The notes beneath the pieces were generated by a model that saw only the letters and a program-made list of their open reading frames with translations, searched no databases and was not told where the DNA came from. 64,000 nt of DNA from contig WTXD01000040.1 in NCBI GenBank assembly GCA_022496205.1, forward strand, positions 184,303-248,302, written 5' to 3'. Position 1 is the stretch's first letter. Each line of letters starts with the position of its first letter. This DNA is from Gloeopeniophorella convolvens (lineage: Eukaryota > Basidiomycota > Agaricomycetes > Russulales). This document shows positions 11,843 to 23,482 of the stretch, in pieces. The position numbers and the translations under genes were made by a program.

Positions 11843-12725
11843 ATGCGAGGGCAGACACGAACTGGCTCTGCGCGATTGAATGCATACCACGGGACAAAGC
11901 AACAACTCGTCGGGACGAATGCCGGTCAGGTGGCACCTTCATGGCGATCCACCGCAAGTAGCACGCTGCGCCTTAGCGTTGAATTGGACTGACTCTCTTC
12001 TAGACCCTGCAACAAGGCAGCAAAATAATGCTGAGCAACTTGCCCATGGATGTAGCAGAGAGTGAGCTCGAGGTGTGTGCGTACAGGTGCTTGGTGCTTT
12101 ACATGACCTCTTCAGCTCTCCTAGGATCTGTTCAAAAGGACGATAGGACCTATGAAAGACGTTTTCCTCATCTACAATAACCAGGGCCGCTCGAAGGGGA
12201 TGGCAGTGGTGACTTTCCAACGTCCTACCGATGCGGGGTTGGCACGAACGAAGTACAATGGGAAAGTGATAGACGGAAGTGAGTTTCTCTTCCGCGTTGC
12301 TTTGAACTCCCTGACAGTGTATTGCTAGGGCATAAGATTAAGATTGAAATTGTGACAGACAGCGATGAGTTACCACCGAGGTTGTTTCAAGATCAGGCAC
12401 CGGGGCCACCTTCGCTGCTCTCTCGCATCGCCGGCCCTCACTTTCAACCGAGCCCTAAACCGGTTTTCGATGATGCACTTCACTCCAGTACATCGTGCGT
12501 GCTTAGTGCATGCTTCGTCGCGGCGTTGTGCGCCGTGTGGCGATGAGCTAACCTCTGTCATTCAGGAAACCAAAGCAACATCCTAGTACAAAGAAGGGGC
12601 CTATCGCTTTCACAGTTTCCGGCCCAAAGAAGCGCACAAAGAAAGGCCCTAAGCGTATTAAGAAGTCACTTGATCAGCTCGATCAAGATATGGAGGACTA
12701 CCGCGCATCTATCGTAGACGGATAG
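11843..12725 (+). CDS. RRM mRNA export adaptor of Yra1/Mlo3/ALY type (start uncertain)
   Basis: One RNA recognition motif dominates: RNP2-like KIMLSNLPMDVAESELEDLF, then RNP1-like QGRSKGMAVVTF, ending GKVIDGRHKIKIEIV. Fungal Yra1/Mlo3 and animal ALY share this RRM and couple transcription and splicing to mRNA export in the TREX complex in the nucleus. After the RRM comes a Lys-rich tail (TKKGPIAF, KKRTKKGPKRIKK) ending LDQLDQDMEDYRASIVDG, resembling the UAP56-binding C-box of the family. Introns: donor after ELE (GTGTGTGCG), after VIDG (GTGAGT), and after ELPPR (GTTGTTT..TTCAG). The N-terminal exon MRGQTRTGSARLNAYHG is Arg/Gly-containing but the true start may be upstream. Family assignment rests on the RRM and tail, not on a visible N-box. 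Confidence 0.7.
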
Positions 12726-13333
12726 ACCTGAGCAAATGGTCAGGCACTTTGGTCCTCCAACGCCGCGCCCTGGCACCTAAAAACAACGTTGCATGGCGTG
12801 CTGTGTGGTATACAATTGACGATCTGTGTCCTCCTGGGCAGTTGGTTTTATCTGCTTCTCGACGTGTTGATCTAGCATGGGAGTCGATTTCTATACATTC
12901 TCCTCGCTTTTCAGAGCACACATATCGTATCCCTGTCTTCCCACGGGGTCTGTCACACCAGAACCTGGTGTTTGACTGGCCTTGCGCTATTAATTGATGA
13001 GGAAGGTGCGACCATAACGGGCACACACGCATATCGGTGGTGCCGCATATTACAGTATTGCTTGGTCAATGCAATCATGTACGTATGATTCCGAAAGTGG
13101 CCTTGACACCACCAAGACGACAAAAGGCGCCCCTGGGATAGGGTTAGGGGCAAATGATGCCCTTAGCGGGCCCGCATCATGATCCAGGCCTATGATCCAG
13201 CCTGCCTCCGACCCTCAGCTTCAAGCTTCAAGTACCGCCTGTTCTTGCTTTGAGGCCGTCGGGACCTCCAAGACCTGTGGAAATCACCTCTGACGTGCCT
13301 TGTGTATCTAGGAAAACCCTCCATTTCTCGAGT
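12726..13333. other. Intergenic gap between the export adaptor and PFK-2
   Basis: About 600 bp between two plus-strand genes. It holds the terminator of the first and the promoter and 5' leader of the second. No gene or repeat recognised. An in-frame ATG at 13250 could extend the PFK-2 N-terminus by 28 residues. Confidence 0.5.
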
Positions 13334-15282
13334 ATGGTTGCACCACTATACACAACAGACTCGGGACTCCTCTTTCACGCGGGCAAGATCCTGGTCGTCA
13401 CTGTCGGCTTGCCTGCCCGCGGAAAGACACACATCTCCAGGGCTCTTGAACGCTATCTCCGGTGGGCAGGCATAAAGACTCAGGTCGTTTCCCTCGGTGA
13501 TTACCGGCGCAAGACGTTAGGGGGCGCTCAGAAACTTCCCCCCGACTACTTCACGTCTGGTGCGTGGTTGATCGATCGCCGGCGTTGCGCCGTATGTTTA
13601 CGCCGTGGGTTACAGGGAATAAGAGCCCTGAGACAGATGCACTGCGTCAGAAGGTGCTGGATGGCTGTGAGCAGCTCATCTGGGACTTCTTCAATGCTGG
13701 AGGGCAGTGTGTCATCTACGACGCCAACAATGGGCGCCGCGATCAACGGCAGCGAGTGGCAGAGAAGTTCGGCAAGGAAGGAATACACGTTGTGATCCTA
13801 GGTCGTTCCTACGTTTGGCTTCATTGCGCGCAGTTTTCTGACTTTCCTACATGTAGAATCGATCTGTGATGATCCTGTGATCATAGAGCGTAACATACGC
13901 AGCGTGAAGATATCTTCACCGGATGTGCGTTCCGAACGTTTTTCCGCCGGCGGATTTTATTTGACACTGCCGTGCATTGTGAAGTACCGCTCGTGGGATC
14001 CCGACCTTGCGGTCCAAGATTACTTCAACCGTATACGGGACCACGAAAAGTACTACGAGACCGTGGACGAGCTGTACATGCCGTCCATCCGGATCATCAA
14101 CGTGTGTTGATCCACTTTTGTGCCTAATGCACCTGTCCGACTCACATTTGTGCGCTCCAGGTTGGCGAGAAAATCATGGTTAATGTACGTTGATGCGTTG
14201 CACTTTGCCGCCGTCGCACGCCACTCAGCATGGCACCCCCAGAACATCCGAGGCTACCTACAGGTAACTGATCTGCATATACCACGTTTAAGCGCGCACT
14301 AATCTGCTCTAGTCCCGTATCATTTTCTTCTTGATGAACATTCACAATCGCTACCGCACCATCTACTTTGCACGTGTATGTGTCCAGTTTGTCGCCTGTT
14401 GACTTGCTCAATCCGCGCGACAGTCCGGCCACTCGCTCCAAGAACACTCCTATAAAGTAGACGCCGACTTGTCGCCCTTAGGCTGGGAATATGCGAATAG
14501 GTTGAAGGACTTCGTCCTCGACCGCAGGGCGAAGTCGTTGAAGGAGCGAGGTCTGGATCCGAAGACCAGCCGTCTAGTGGTACATCTGCCCGTTGGTCAG
14601 CCGCACGAAGCGCTCCACTCACTATTTTCAGATCTGGACGTCTGCTCGTCGTCGTTCGCACCACACCGCATGGCCGTTCATGGTTGCAGCTGACCCCAAA
14701 CAGCCAGGCGGTCCTCAGTGCAACGTCAAGGTCATTGAAAAGCCCCAGATGTCCGAGATTAATCCCGGTGTCTGGGACGGGCTCACCGTGGCCGACGCGA
14801 AGGCCGCGTACCCAGAGGAGTGGGAGCGATTCGTCAAGGACCCTTACTCGTTCCGTGCACCGCGCGCGGAAAGCTACCACGACCTCAGCGGCACGTACCT
14901 CGTTCCTCCCTGCATTTTGCGTTCCCTAATTCGCGCCGTAGTCCGCTTGGAGCCGACGCTGGTCGAGCTCGAGCGCGAGCAAGAGGACTTGCTCATTATC
15001 GGGCACGCTTCCGTTATCCGCTGCCTGCTCGCATACCTCATCGGTCTGCCGGCATCAGAAGTCCCTGCAATCGAGGTCGCGCGCGGCGATTTGACCGAGG
15101 TCGTACCCGCGTCCTATGGCGTTCACAGCCAAGCCTACCACTTCTGGGACGGCCCTGGCCGTACGCACGGTGAAGGAGAGGGCGGCTACGAGGAGCGCAA
15201 TCCGAACAACTTCTACGAGAATTATGCAGAGGACACGAGGGGGAAGAAGCATAAGGTCGGATACGGTCAGGATGATGCCTGA
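13334..15282 (+). CDS. 6-phosphofructo-2-kinase with bisphosphatase-like domain
   Basis: Two-domain cytosolic enzyme setting fructose-2,6-bisphosphate, the activator of glycolysis. The N-terminal kinase has a Walker A loop VGLPARGKTHIS (about residues 22-33), YLRWAGIKTQVVSLGDYRR, VIYDANNGRRDQR and a conserved ESICDDP. The C-terminal phosphoglycerate-mutase-like domain spans IIFFLMNIHNRYRTIYFAR to the end, with IGHASVIRCLLAYLIGLP carrying the second active-site His. The usual RHGES start of this domain reads RSGHS: CGT is the last codon before an intron (GTATGT..GACAG) and TCC GGC CAC follows, so the phosphohistidine residue is Ser. In yeast Pfk26 the same His-to-Ser change leaves kinase only; I infer the same here. 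The tail YENYAEDTRGKKHK is polar. The start at 13334 is chosen over an in-frame ATG at 13250. Confidence 0.88.
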
Positions 15283-15421
15283 AGGAATTCGTGAGGAATA
15301 ACCCGTCGAAGCGATTGTACTTTTGTAAACTAGACTCGCCACCAAACAACCCTTTTTATAGCATCGTCGTCAGCTCTGGCACCCTCGTATTGCCTGGCTA
15401 ATGACAGTGGCTAGCCCGCAT

Positions 15422-17875
15422 CTACGCAGATCTCACAGAGACAACTTCGACATCCTTTTTGTCATCGCTTCTCCCCTCGTCAAATTCTGCGCTACCGTTT
15501 TTCCTCCTCCCTTCACCGGCTTGTAGCTCGCCCTCGGAGAGATCGACCTCTTCGAAATGCTTGTGAATGCCTGATGGTGGGGACAGCATGCTGAGGCTAT
15601 AGTACACAATCGCGGAAACGCCGAAACCAGTGAAGAACGACATCTGGTAAATCCGCGTAGCAGCAAGCGGTACCGTCCGACCGGCTGGAAGTGATATAAG
15701 TTTTAGCGGTTACGCCGAAGGGGAGGGAGAAAGAAGACACACTGGCGCCTGCGAAGCCTACGACGTTGATTAGGATGCCGGATATGTAAGCGGCGTATGC
15801 GCTAGAGGACACGTCGGACGCTTGCGCAAGAGGTACTGATGTCACAGACGCACCGAAGGTTGATGCCGAACGTGTAGTGATACCACCCGTCTCGGCTGGG
15901 GCTGTACAAGTCATCGACGCGGTAATGCCCTCTCCGAACGAAGAAGTATTCTGTGATCTGTGGTCACGCGTCAGTGGTCAGCTGCTAGAGAAAATGCTGG
16001 AAGGGCGCACCATTACACCCGCAATCGAGCTCAAGAACACGGAGTACGCAGATAGGTACGACGTAAAGCTGTTGCTGCTCTTGAGCAGGTTCCACGGAAG
16101 CATGCAGAACCCCACAATCGCGGCAATGTAGCCTCCCCTGCGGATGTTCTAGGCGTGAGAGTCGCGTACGATCAGCGAGGATGCAACGAAGCGGATGCTG
16201 GCTGCCCTTAGGACGTACAATGAAACGTGGCATCAGAGCCGTCAGGTCGCAGCCCGCCGAGATGGAGTTGGCTGAGATATTGGTGCTGCGTTCCTGCGGT
16301 CAGCGGGCATGCCCACAGCCCATAATGCGGGAAAGGGGTAGGACATACCCGAGCTGTAGGTATGGTGAGAAACCACCTTCAGGTAGTGGGGAATCTCACG
16401 TACCTGAGCAATGATGAATGCGGTCGAAATGAACCACACCTAACAACGTATGGTTAGCTGGAGGGAGAAGCATCGATCGAGCGCCGGCGCACTCCAAACC
16501 GTGTCGCATGAGACGGGTTGTCATCCAGAAACATGTTCAGCAGGTCGATTGGGGACCACACGGGTTCCCCGAAGATAACCTGCGAGGATGAACTGACAAT
16601 GATGCCAATAAAGCTGACAATGGTGAATGTTAACGGCACAGCGAGGAGCTGCGGCAGCCCGGCCGCAAACGGACGCTTTGCACGCGAGGCGAAGTCAGGC
16701 GCATTACTGTGCACGTCATACACGGGGTCAGCTCTAAACAACGGAAGCAGGCAGGCACCATAGCGGGGCGTACGTGACGAGCGTAGCCATGTTGCTGATG
16801 CAGGACATCAAGCTGGTCACCATTGCCCAACCGAGGTCGCTCCCATTCAATGTGGAAGGCTGGTGGATGATGGGCCCGACCCCCTTGGCTCGCACGATGC
16901 ACCAGATGAAGAAGGTAATTCCGGCAATTGGCGCAACGATGGCCTTGAGGGTGAACAGGTGCCGACTGGGTAGGGCGATATAGTCACCGCGGAGGTAGCA
17001 CATGCACACGGGCACCTACATTTTGTGTATAGGGAACCAGATGGCGGGGAGAGACACGAGCCAAAACAGGAAGAAGCACATAAAGTCTCTGGTGTTGGTT
17101 CCAGACGAGGCGGGCATGGAGTTCGCTGCGGAAAAACGCATCAGTTGATGCGCCCCCTTTTCATTTCCGGACTGACGAATATTATTCACGCTCGGCCAAA
17201 TAGACCGCAGCATGACCTTCATGCAGTCTCCACCGATGCTGGCCTGCACACCATACCAGATGCTGAAGGGAGTGGAGAGAAAATGATGAGACTTCGATCA
17301 CAACAGTGCGCCTTCTGATTCCACCTACCATGCCATCGCTCCTCTGTTAAAGACGCACCACAGGCTCCCCCAAACTCCGAAGGACGTGCGCGCGACTACT
17401 GGGAATGTGACATGAAAAATCGCACCAGGGCGGGCATTGGCCACAATGAAGGGCGCGACTATGCCATAGCCGATCCAAACGCAAATCCAGGCCTGCCACC
17501 AAGAGAGACCCAGTTGAATCATAGACGACGCAATCATCCACCTATGCACAGCATGAGCGAACGCGTGTTTTCTCGTAGCGCTGGCCTCACGTGTTGACAT
17601 TGAAACTGTCAGCTATCCAGCTGAACACGCGACTTCCGTCAGTACCTCCAAAATGGTAACTGTAAACGCAGACGTACAAGGCAACGAAGTTGATTGTGTC
17701 CCAAGTCCGCTTATCTGGTCCAACGGGGAGCAGATCCTCGCTCTACAACCTAGGCGTCAATGTGAAATGTAGTAAGTCTAGGTGGTGCTACGGATACCGT
17801 AAGCAGAAGCCGCGACCAAGTCAGCGACTTGTCGCGGGGAACCTCAAGCTTGGAAATGAGCCGGGTGGCGAACAT
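15422..17875 (-). CDS. NCS1 nucleobase/allantoin-type permease
   Basis: Nucleobase:cation symporter-1 family, plasma-membrane importer of uracil, allantoin, uridine or related compounds. The N-terminus [20 protein letters not shown] is followed after one intron by [19 protein letters not shown], the conserved entry to helix 1 (fungal Fur/Dal4 proteins have a similar NxDLxPVPxxxRTW). Helix 1-2 reads [10 protein letters not shown]..., then [23 protein letters not shown] and [20 protein letters not shown] with a classic NCS1 PG/R motif. Later: [69 protein letters not shown]. The acidic, Lys-rich tail ([15 protein letters not shown]) is a likely site for endocytic ubiquitination. At least ten exons with short introns. 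Substrate cannot be set from sequence. The stop lies about 140 bp from the converging PFK-2 stop. Confidence 0.82.
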
Positions 17876-18531
17876 GGCAGTGTCGACCCAGGTACTCGAT
17901 GGTTGTGCCGCGTGTTATATGAGGTTCATGTATCAATATGTTTGTGTGGAGGGAAAGAAGTAGAGATAAGGGAGTCATGGGTTTCTCGAAGGCGAGGAGC
18001 CAACTTTCCACGACTGGAGGACACCTGCAGATTCCGGTGAGATAACGAACCTACTCACCTTCCCGTTTGGGCAAGCTTCTACCAGGTCTTCTCCGATGCC
18101 CGCAACAAAAGTACAAAACTAGCACCAGCGGCGTTCCGGAACGGGTTCAAAAACGTTATCATAGGCAGGTACACATGCGCAGTGACAACAATTGGATTAG
18201 CGAGAAGTAGACAAGTGCAAGATGTTCAGGCACACAGAGCCGATGGAGAAGGGGGTGTGTTGCAAATAGATAAACGACAACGAGGGAGAACCTCGCAAAG
18301 GATGGAACGGGTGAGTGCAGACACAAGATGAGAATAAATAAATGGGAGTTTCAAGCTGGGCAATCAGTGAGGGAGGGGGGTGAGGACATGAGAGCAATGC
18401 GCGGCAAAGCAGTATGCGAGATGATGGTTCCAGAGATGAAGACAGCATGCGGATTCTGCGACTAGTCTTGCAATCATTTAGTTATTGTAAGCGTCAGATG
18501 GTAGCGTTGAATTCGTGACTGGGGGGGGGGG
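17876..18531. other. Intergenic gap with poly-G run
   Basis: About 650 bp between the NCS1 start and the stop of the KEN-box gene. A run of 11 G at 18521-18531 directly abuts that stop. I see no gene. Confidence 0.5.
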
Positions 18532-19354
18532 TTACGGGTCGAACCTGATGTCACCAAAGATGTCGAGGTGGGAAGTCGTGAAACGTTTAGACGACGGTGA
18601 CGGGGAAGAGAAAGTAAAGGCGGCGTAAATTTGTTTCCGTTCCGGAGTAGAAAAGAAGGTCTCGTCATTGACAGCGTCCACCTCCTTGGGAGAGGCAGGG
18701 CGCGCTTTGGATTTCAATGGGACAGTTCCGTTCTCATTGTGAGTCGGTTTCTGTCGGTGGCGTTAGGTCGTCAAGCAGTGATAGCGGACATAAACTCGCC
18801 TTAGGAGAGAGGACCCGAGAGTGCTCAGACCGCGGTCCGGCAGGAGCTAAGGACACTTGATCGAAAGCATGTGAAACGTCGGCAAGGGGCGAAACAGTGA
18901 GGTCATAGCATTTTGAGTCGACCTCGGCCTGCGTTGCCTTGTTCTGATCTTGAAGCTCAGCCTCTACATCCTCCTCGACTCTCGAAAGGTCCGTTGCTGC
19001 AGAGCTAGAAGCCCTGCCGTCTTTCCGAGGTTTGGACGAGGATGCTGCGGACGGTCTGCGTTTCCTGAGATCTAACCCAGTGTCCCTCTGCTTCTTGGCG
19101 GTCGAGGGAATGTGCAGCTTCGTTGCAAGGACGCCATTCTTCCGCTTCTTCGATTGAGGATCGGTAACCGCGCCGGCACGAGCGCCCGTTACGGGGTGAA
19201 GGTTCTCTTTCTCAGCAGTAGTTACTGGGGTCGGAGCGGCAGCGAGAACGGTAGGTTGAATGGAAGAAGAAGGAACGGAGACTACGTCAGTCTTGAGGGT
19301 GGACAAGGGCTCGGAGGGTATATCTTGGAAGACGATGAACGTGCGAGTGGTCAT
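18532..19354 (-). CDS. KEN-box protein of unknown function (GC-AG intron)
   Basis: Exon 1 (19354-18800) and exon 2 (18750-18532) give 257 residues. Exon 1 alone would stop at ETDSQ; a 49-bp intron with donor AAG|GCGAGT, a branch-like CTAAC and acceptor GACAG joins it in phase to KPTHNENGTVPLKSKARP. The protein starts MTTRTFIVFQDIPSEP, is mostly disordered and basic, and has a KEN box at 49-51 (EKENLHP), a degron of the anaphase-promoting complex. Nuclear-localisation-like patches are SKKRKNG and LRKRRPSA. The end is more ordered and hydrophobic (KQIYAAFTFSSP, SHLDIFGDIRFDP). Securin-like or other mitotic regulators have this style, but I do not recognise the family and the cell-cycle role is inference. 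Confidence 0.6.
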
Positions 19355-20988
19355 GTTACGTTGGCGCGGTGTGGGCGGGGTCGTGAGGTTGACGTGAATG
19401 ACGCGCGTTAGAGAAAGGCCGGCCGGATGGCAGCGATGATGAAGCTTGAGGCAGAGGCGGTGCCAGGGATCAGGGTGAAGCAGGCGATGTTGTGACAAGG
19501 GCACACGCGAGGTGACTGTCCACGACGAGGAGGTGAGGACGCGCTCTTTAACCTCAGCTAGCTTCAAACTCCGAACCCCGGACGACACACCCCAAAATGG
19601 AAACCGCAACCACTAGACGCGTGACACGCGTCGGCATCACGTGCCCAACTCAGCGGAGGAATCGGCGTGCGCGGCACTCGGACACAACCACCGTGACTGC
19701 AGCCTGATATCACAGCCGGTTCCGACGTCGTCTTGGTCCAGCTTGGTCCCGTACATTCCTCTTCAACTTTAACCCCGTTGGGCTTTCTGAGGTCATTTGA
19801 TATGCCAGAGCGCATCAGCGTGCTTCCCGTACGTGAACAACGCGACTGGTGGCGCTTCTCACCCGACGTGAAAGCTGATGAGTTATCGCCCACTACACAC
19901 AGTCACCTCGTGGTTTCCATTCATAATGAAGCAGTGGTAGATATCACTTGTACCAGCGGCGCCACCCCTTCCTGCTATCTTTCAATGCAACAATTTGCCT
20001 GCAGCCTGGCCCACTCCCTGAATTGGTTCCACCTTGCCCCGGCGGTCCAGGAACGCCTTTGCTACTGCAGTTGGCATGTACCGGAAACCGCAACGCAGAC
20101 GAGGACTGGCCTAGAGCGTCGTGGCACAACATGCTCCAAGCCAATTCATCGCCGCTGATTTCATTAGACCGCCGACGTTCTGATGCACAGCGTTAGTCAA
20201 CGACTCCAGAATGACGTCCCAAGACGGTGTAGGCCCCCACTCAATAAATTCCTTTTCCAGTGGCGACCAGTGTTGAACACGGTCTGGGACACGAGTTTCA
20301 TGCAGAGTGCGTGAGTCTCGGAGCACCGATCGAACCTTTCCAAGCCGAATCCCAAACCAAAGCCGCCCTGTTGAACGAATATCTAGTCACATTCTCAAGG
20401 GTACGATCGACGCCGAGCGGATGCATCCCCCGCACCTGAATTCGGAATTCCGCACCTCTCTGTATCCTTAATTAGATTCTTAAAGCAAATTCGAATCCTC
20501 TCACTTCCTCGCCGCGACGGGCAGACATCTAGCGCGCATATTTACGAGAGCTCAAGCTACCTTCAGAAGCCTCGCATCGCTAGCAAAAGGGACTCAAAAA
20601 TGACTATCAGATTCTCACGGCGGTGCGTTTGCCACCAGGCAAGGCCAGTGCCTGAGCAACTCTCCTAAGGTGGATCTCGGCGCCTCCAATGGTCCGTATT
20701 CTCGATCTTACCGACTATAGATCAGATCCGGAGCCTGGATGCGAACGGAACGCACTGCGAAATGCTTCGTCACTTTGTGCCAAAGGAACCGCGTGGCTGG
20801 CTCATGTAGGACACGCCCCCGCCGACCCGCGCCCTTGCGGCTCGCCCAGCGCCCACGTAAAAGTAGCAACTTCCCTTCGCCAGTTTCTACACTCTTCTCC
20901 CCCGACTTATCAGTCGTATATCCCCTTCGCCGTACGGCCATCCCCTTCCCCTCATCGCCTGGAGGCTCTCCACACCCTGCACGGCAAG
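19355..20988. other. Intergenic region between divergent KEN-box and kinase genes
   Basis: About 1.6 kb. The 300 bp before the kinase start form an open frame with the kinase but look like a pyrimidine-rich 5' leader. A plus-strand frame at 19733-20158 has no domain. Long leaders are common for kinases of the Ran1/Ksp1 class. No repeat seen. Confidence 0.45.
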
Positions 20989-23128
20989 ATGTCGTCCAGC
21001 AACCTCCCCCGTCCTCCCGCCGTCGGCACCATCATCGACAACGGCAGTCTTGAGCTCGTCGGCGTCTTGGGGTACGGTGGCTACGGGGTTGTCTATCGTG
21101 CTGTCGATGTCCGGTCGACTCTTCCCGACCCTCCAACCTACGCCGTCAAGTGCCTTCTCCATGCGCAGACACGAAACGCTGCCCGCCAACGGCGCTTACA
21201 CATGCAAGAGATCACCCTTCACCAGCTCGCATCCGTCCATCCAAACGTCGTGACGCTCCGCCGTGTCATCGAGGAGGAGGACTGCACCTTCATCGTAATG
21301 GACTACTGCCCCGATGGAGATCTGTTCGGCCAGATCTTGCATAAGCGCCGCTATCTTGGTCAGGACGATCTCATCAAGCATGTATTCCTCCAGCTCCTCG
21401 ACGCTGTCGAGTTCTGCCACTCTTTGGGTATCTTTCACCGTGACCTCAAGCCGGAGAACGTCCTCTGCCTCAATGGGGGCCTGCGGGTCGCAGTCACGGA
21501 TTTTGGACTTGCCACCACCGAAAAAGTAAGCGAAGAGTTCCGGACGGGCAGCGTGTACCACATGAGTCCTGGTACGTCATCAAATCGTTTCCTTTGTCTC
21601 TCGTCAAGACGTACTCATATATTTTCTAGAATGCCAGGGCGGAAGTTTCGCCCCTACAGGGACATATTCCCCGCCGTTCAACGACATCTGGTCCCTCGGC
21701 ATCATTCTCCTCAATCTTATCACGGGCCGCAATCCGTGGAAGTCCGCTTCATCTTCGGATCCTACATTCCAAGCGTACCTGCAGGACCCCACGAGTTTTC
21801 TGCCCAGCGTTCTTCCTATCTCTGCCGAGGTGAACGACATCCTCCTGCAGACACTTGACGTCAACTGGCGCAACCGCATCACGATACACGAGCTCCGGCA
21901 TGCCATCAAGAGTGTGTCGACGTTCTATGCGGACGACGTCGTGTTCGAGGGAAGCATGGCACGGTGCTCTTGGGAGGCAGGCATCGATATCACCGGCGGA
22001 TCACAGCCCGAGGACGAGGCCTTCGACATGCCACAGCAAGAGGAGCCCAAGTCCGGCTGGAGCACCGACTCGAGCGCCGACATGGTGTTTGCCGCACCTT
22101 CACAAGGCGACGACAGCTCGTGGGTGCCCTACACCGCCTCGGGGGCTACTTGGGGTGCCGACTCGGACCTCCACACGGACACGCCATCGCAACGGTCGCC
22201 GAGCTTCTTCACGTATGATGACCAGCGGACGCCTTCGTCGTCATTCTCCATGTACTCCCCAGCCCTCTCCGGTCCGTACGGGTCCACAAGCGGCGGCGAC
22301 GAGTCGACCTTCGTCGATGACTCCGAGCGGCTCAAGCCCCAGGCACTCTCTGTCACGACTGCTAGCCAGCTGTACGAGGACAGCATCATCATGCGTTCCA
22401 CGGAATCGACCACGATGCACACTGCGCTGGAGAGCCCTGTGACCTACTCATCGCTTTTTCTCCAAAGCTCGATATCCATGTCGAAACCTTCCTTTGCGGC
22501 GCCTTCCGCGTTCGAAGTCGGGATCAGCGCTTTCGGCGATGACGAAGAGCATCTGCGCGATTCGATGAGCTGGACCCAGGCCTCCACGTACGACCAGCGG
22601 ACTCAAGCCGAGTCGGATCTGGTTAACGTCTCGTCGATGGACCTCAGCCCCACCGAACAGGAACATACGACGCTTGGCCACTCCCCTATTACCACCAAGT
22701 CTTGGCGGGACTTTTACCCTGTCAACCCCCACACCCAGGGCACCACCACCCGGCTCCCCTTTCCCCTCACCCCGCTCAAGTCTTCTCCCGCGACCACCAC
22801 TCCCTTTCAGCCCCCTCCGTCCCCGCCCGCCCATGGCCGCACGAAGCCGCGGTCGTCCAGTTTTTTTAATCCCATCAAGTTCGCGTTTCCTCCCCGTCAC
22901 CCCTCTCCCGTCCCGTCGATTCCGAAACGGCGCTCGGCGCCCGCCTCCGCCAACGTCTTTCCGCCTCTCCCCTTCCCCCCCTCCAGAAAAACCGCACGCG
23001 CCGACATGGCGCAGCAGCCCGGCGCAGCGCAGGAACACGCGCGCGGGCGGCGGCGGCATCGTCAGCCACTTCGTTCCGCACGGGACTGGCTCTTTTCAGG
23101 GAAATTTTTCGCGGCTGCAGCAGCGTAG
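20989..23128 (+). CDS. Ran1/Ksp1-type serine/threonine protein kinase
   Basis: Two exons (20989-21571 and 21630-23128) encode 693 residues. The kinase domain is at the N-terminus: glycine loop LGYGGYGVVYRA (about 27-38), ATP-site Lys in YAVKCLL, catalytic HRDLKPEN (about 150-157) and DFGLATTE (about 171). The intron splits the codon after MSP and restores ECQGGSFAPTGTYSPPFNDIWSLGIILLNLITGRNPW. The substrate-binding segment FAPTGTYSPPFNDIWSLG and the short activation loop resemble S. pombe Ran1/Pat1 and budding-yeast Ksp1/Sks1, which link nutrients to meiosis or filamentous growth. The C-terminal ~400 residues are low-complexity Ser/Thr/Pro, with a conserved-looking end RDWLFSGKFFAAAAA. An in-frame extension to 20689 is rejected as leader. 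Pathway role is inferred from the family. Confidence 0.85.
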
Positions 23129-23482
23129 ACCGTTGCGTGCAGAGCCTTTTCAGCATATTTATCATCTTCACTTTCGCCCTTCCCCTTATCTGACTCCTCA
23201 TGTGCCGGCGCCCGAGCATCCAACTGTTTATTATACACAGAACCCTGTCGCATGGCTCCATTGACTGACACAGCATATTTCTCGCTTTTTTTTTTTTTTT
23301 ACTTCTCTCACTCTCGCAATCAAGGCATCACATAGAGACAACCCCAGGCCATCTATGTATTATGTAGTATCATCGTTTTATGTCAAGCACACAAACGCAC
23401 TCTGCCCTGAACCTTGTCGATAGCGGGATGCAAATGAATTGTAACGCGTACGCGGCAGCATTATGAGGAGTGTGTAGTACGA
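23129..23482. other. Gap between converging genes, with poly-T tract
   Basis: About 350 bp between the kinase stop and the uS5m stop. A T-rich homopolymer (about 17 T, near 23286) lies inside. It should contain both terminators. No gene. Confidence 0.6.

Noticed and set aside
19733..20158. Plus-strand 141-codon open frame
   Set aside because: No recognisable domain, no partner exon, and it lies in the divergent promoter area.
20488..20500. AATTCGAATCC resembling a tRNA B box
   Set aside because: No A box or cloverleaf-compatible sequence upstream.
20689..20988. 300-bp in-frame N-terminal extension of the Ran1/Ksp1-type kinase
   Set aside because: Composition is that of a pyrimidine-rich leader and the kinase family starts near the ATG at 20989.
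21855..23276. Several long open frames on both strands over the kinase C-terminal region
   Set aside because: Shadows of a GC-rich coding sequence; only the kinase frame continues the conserved domain.
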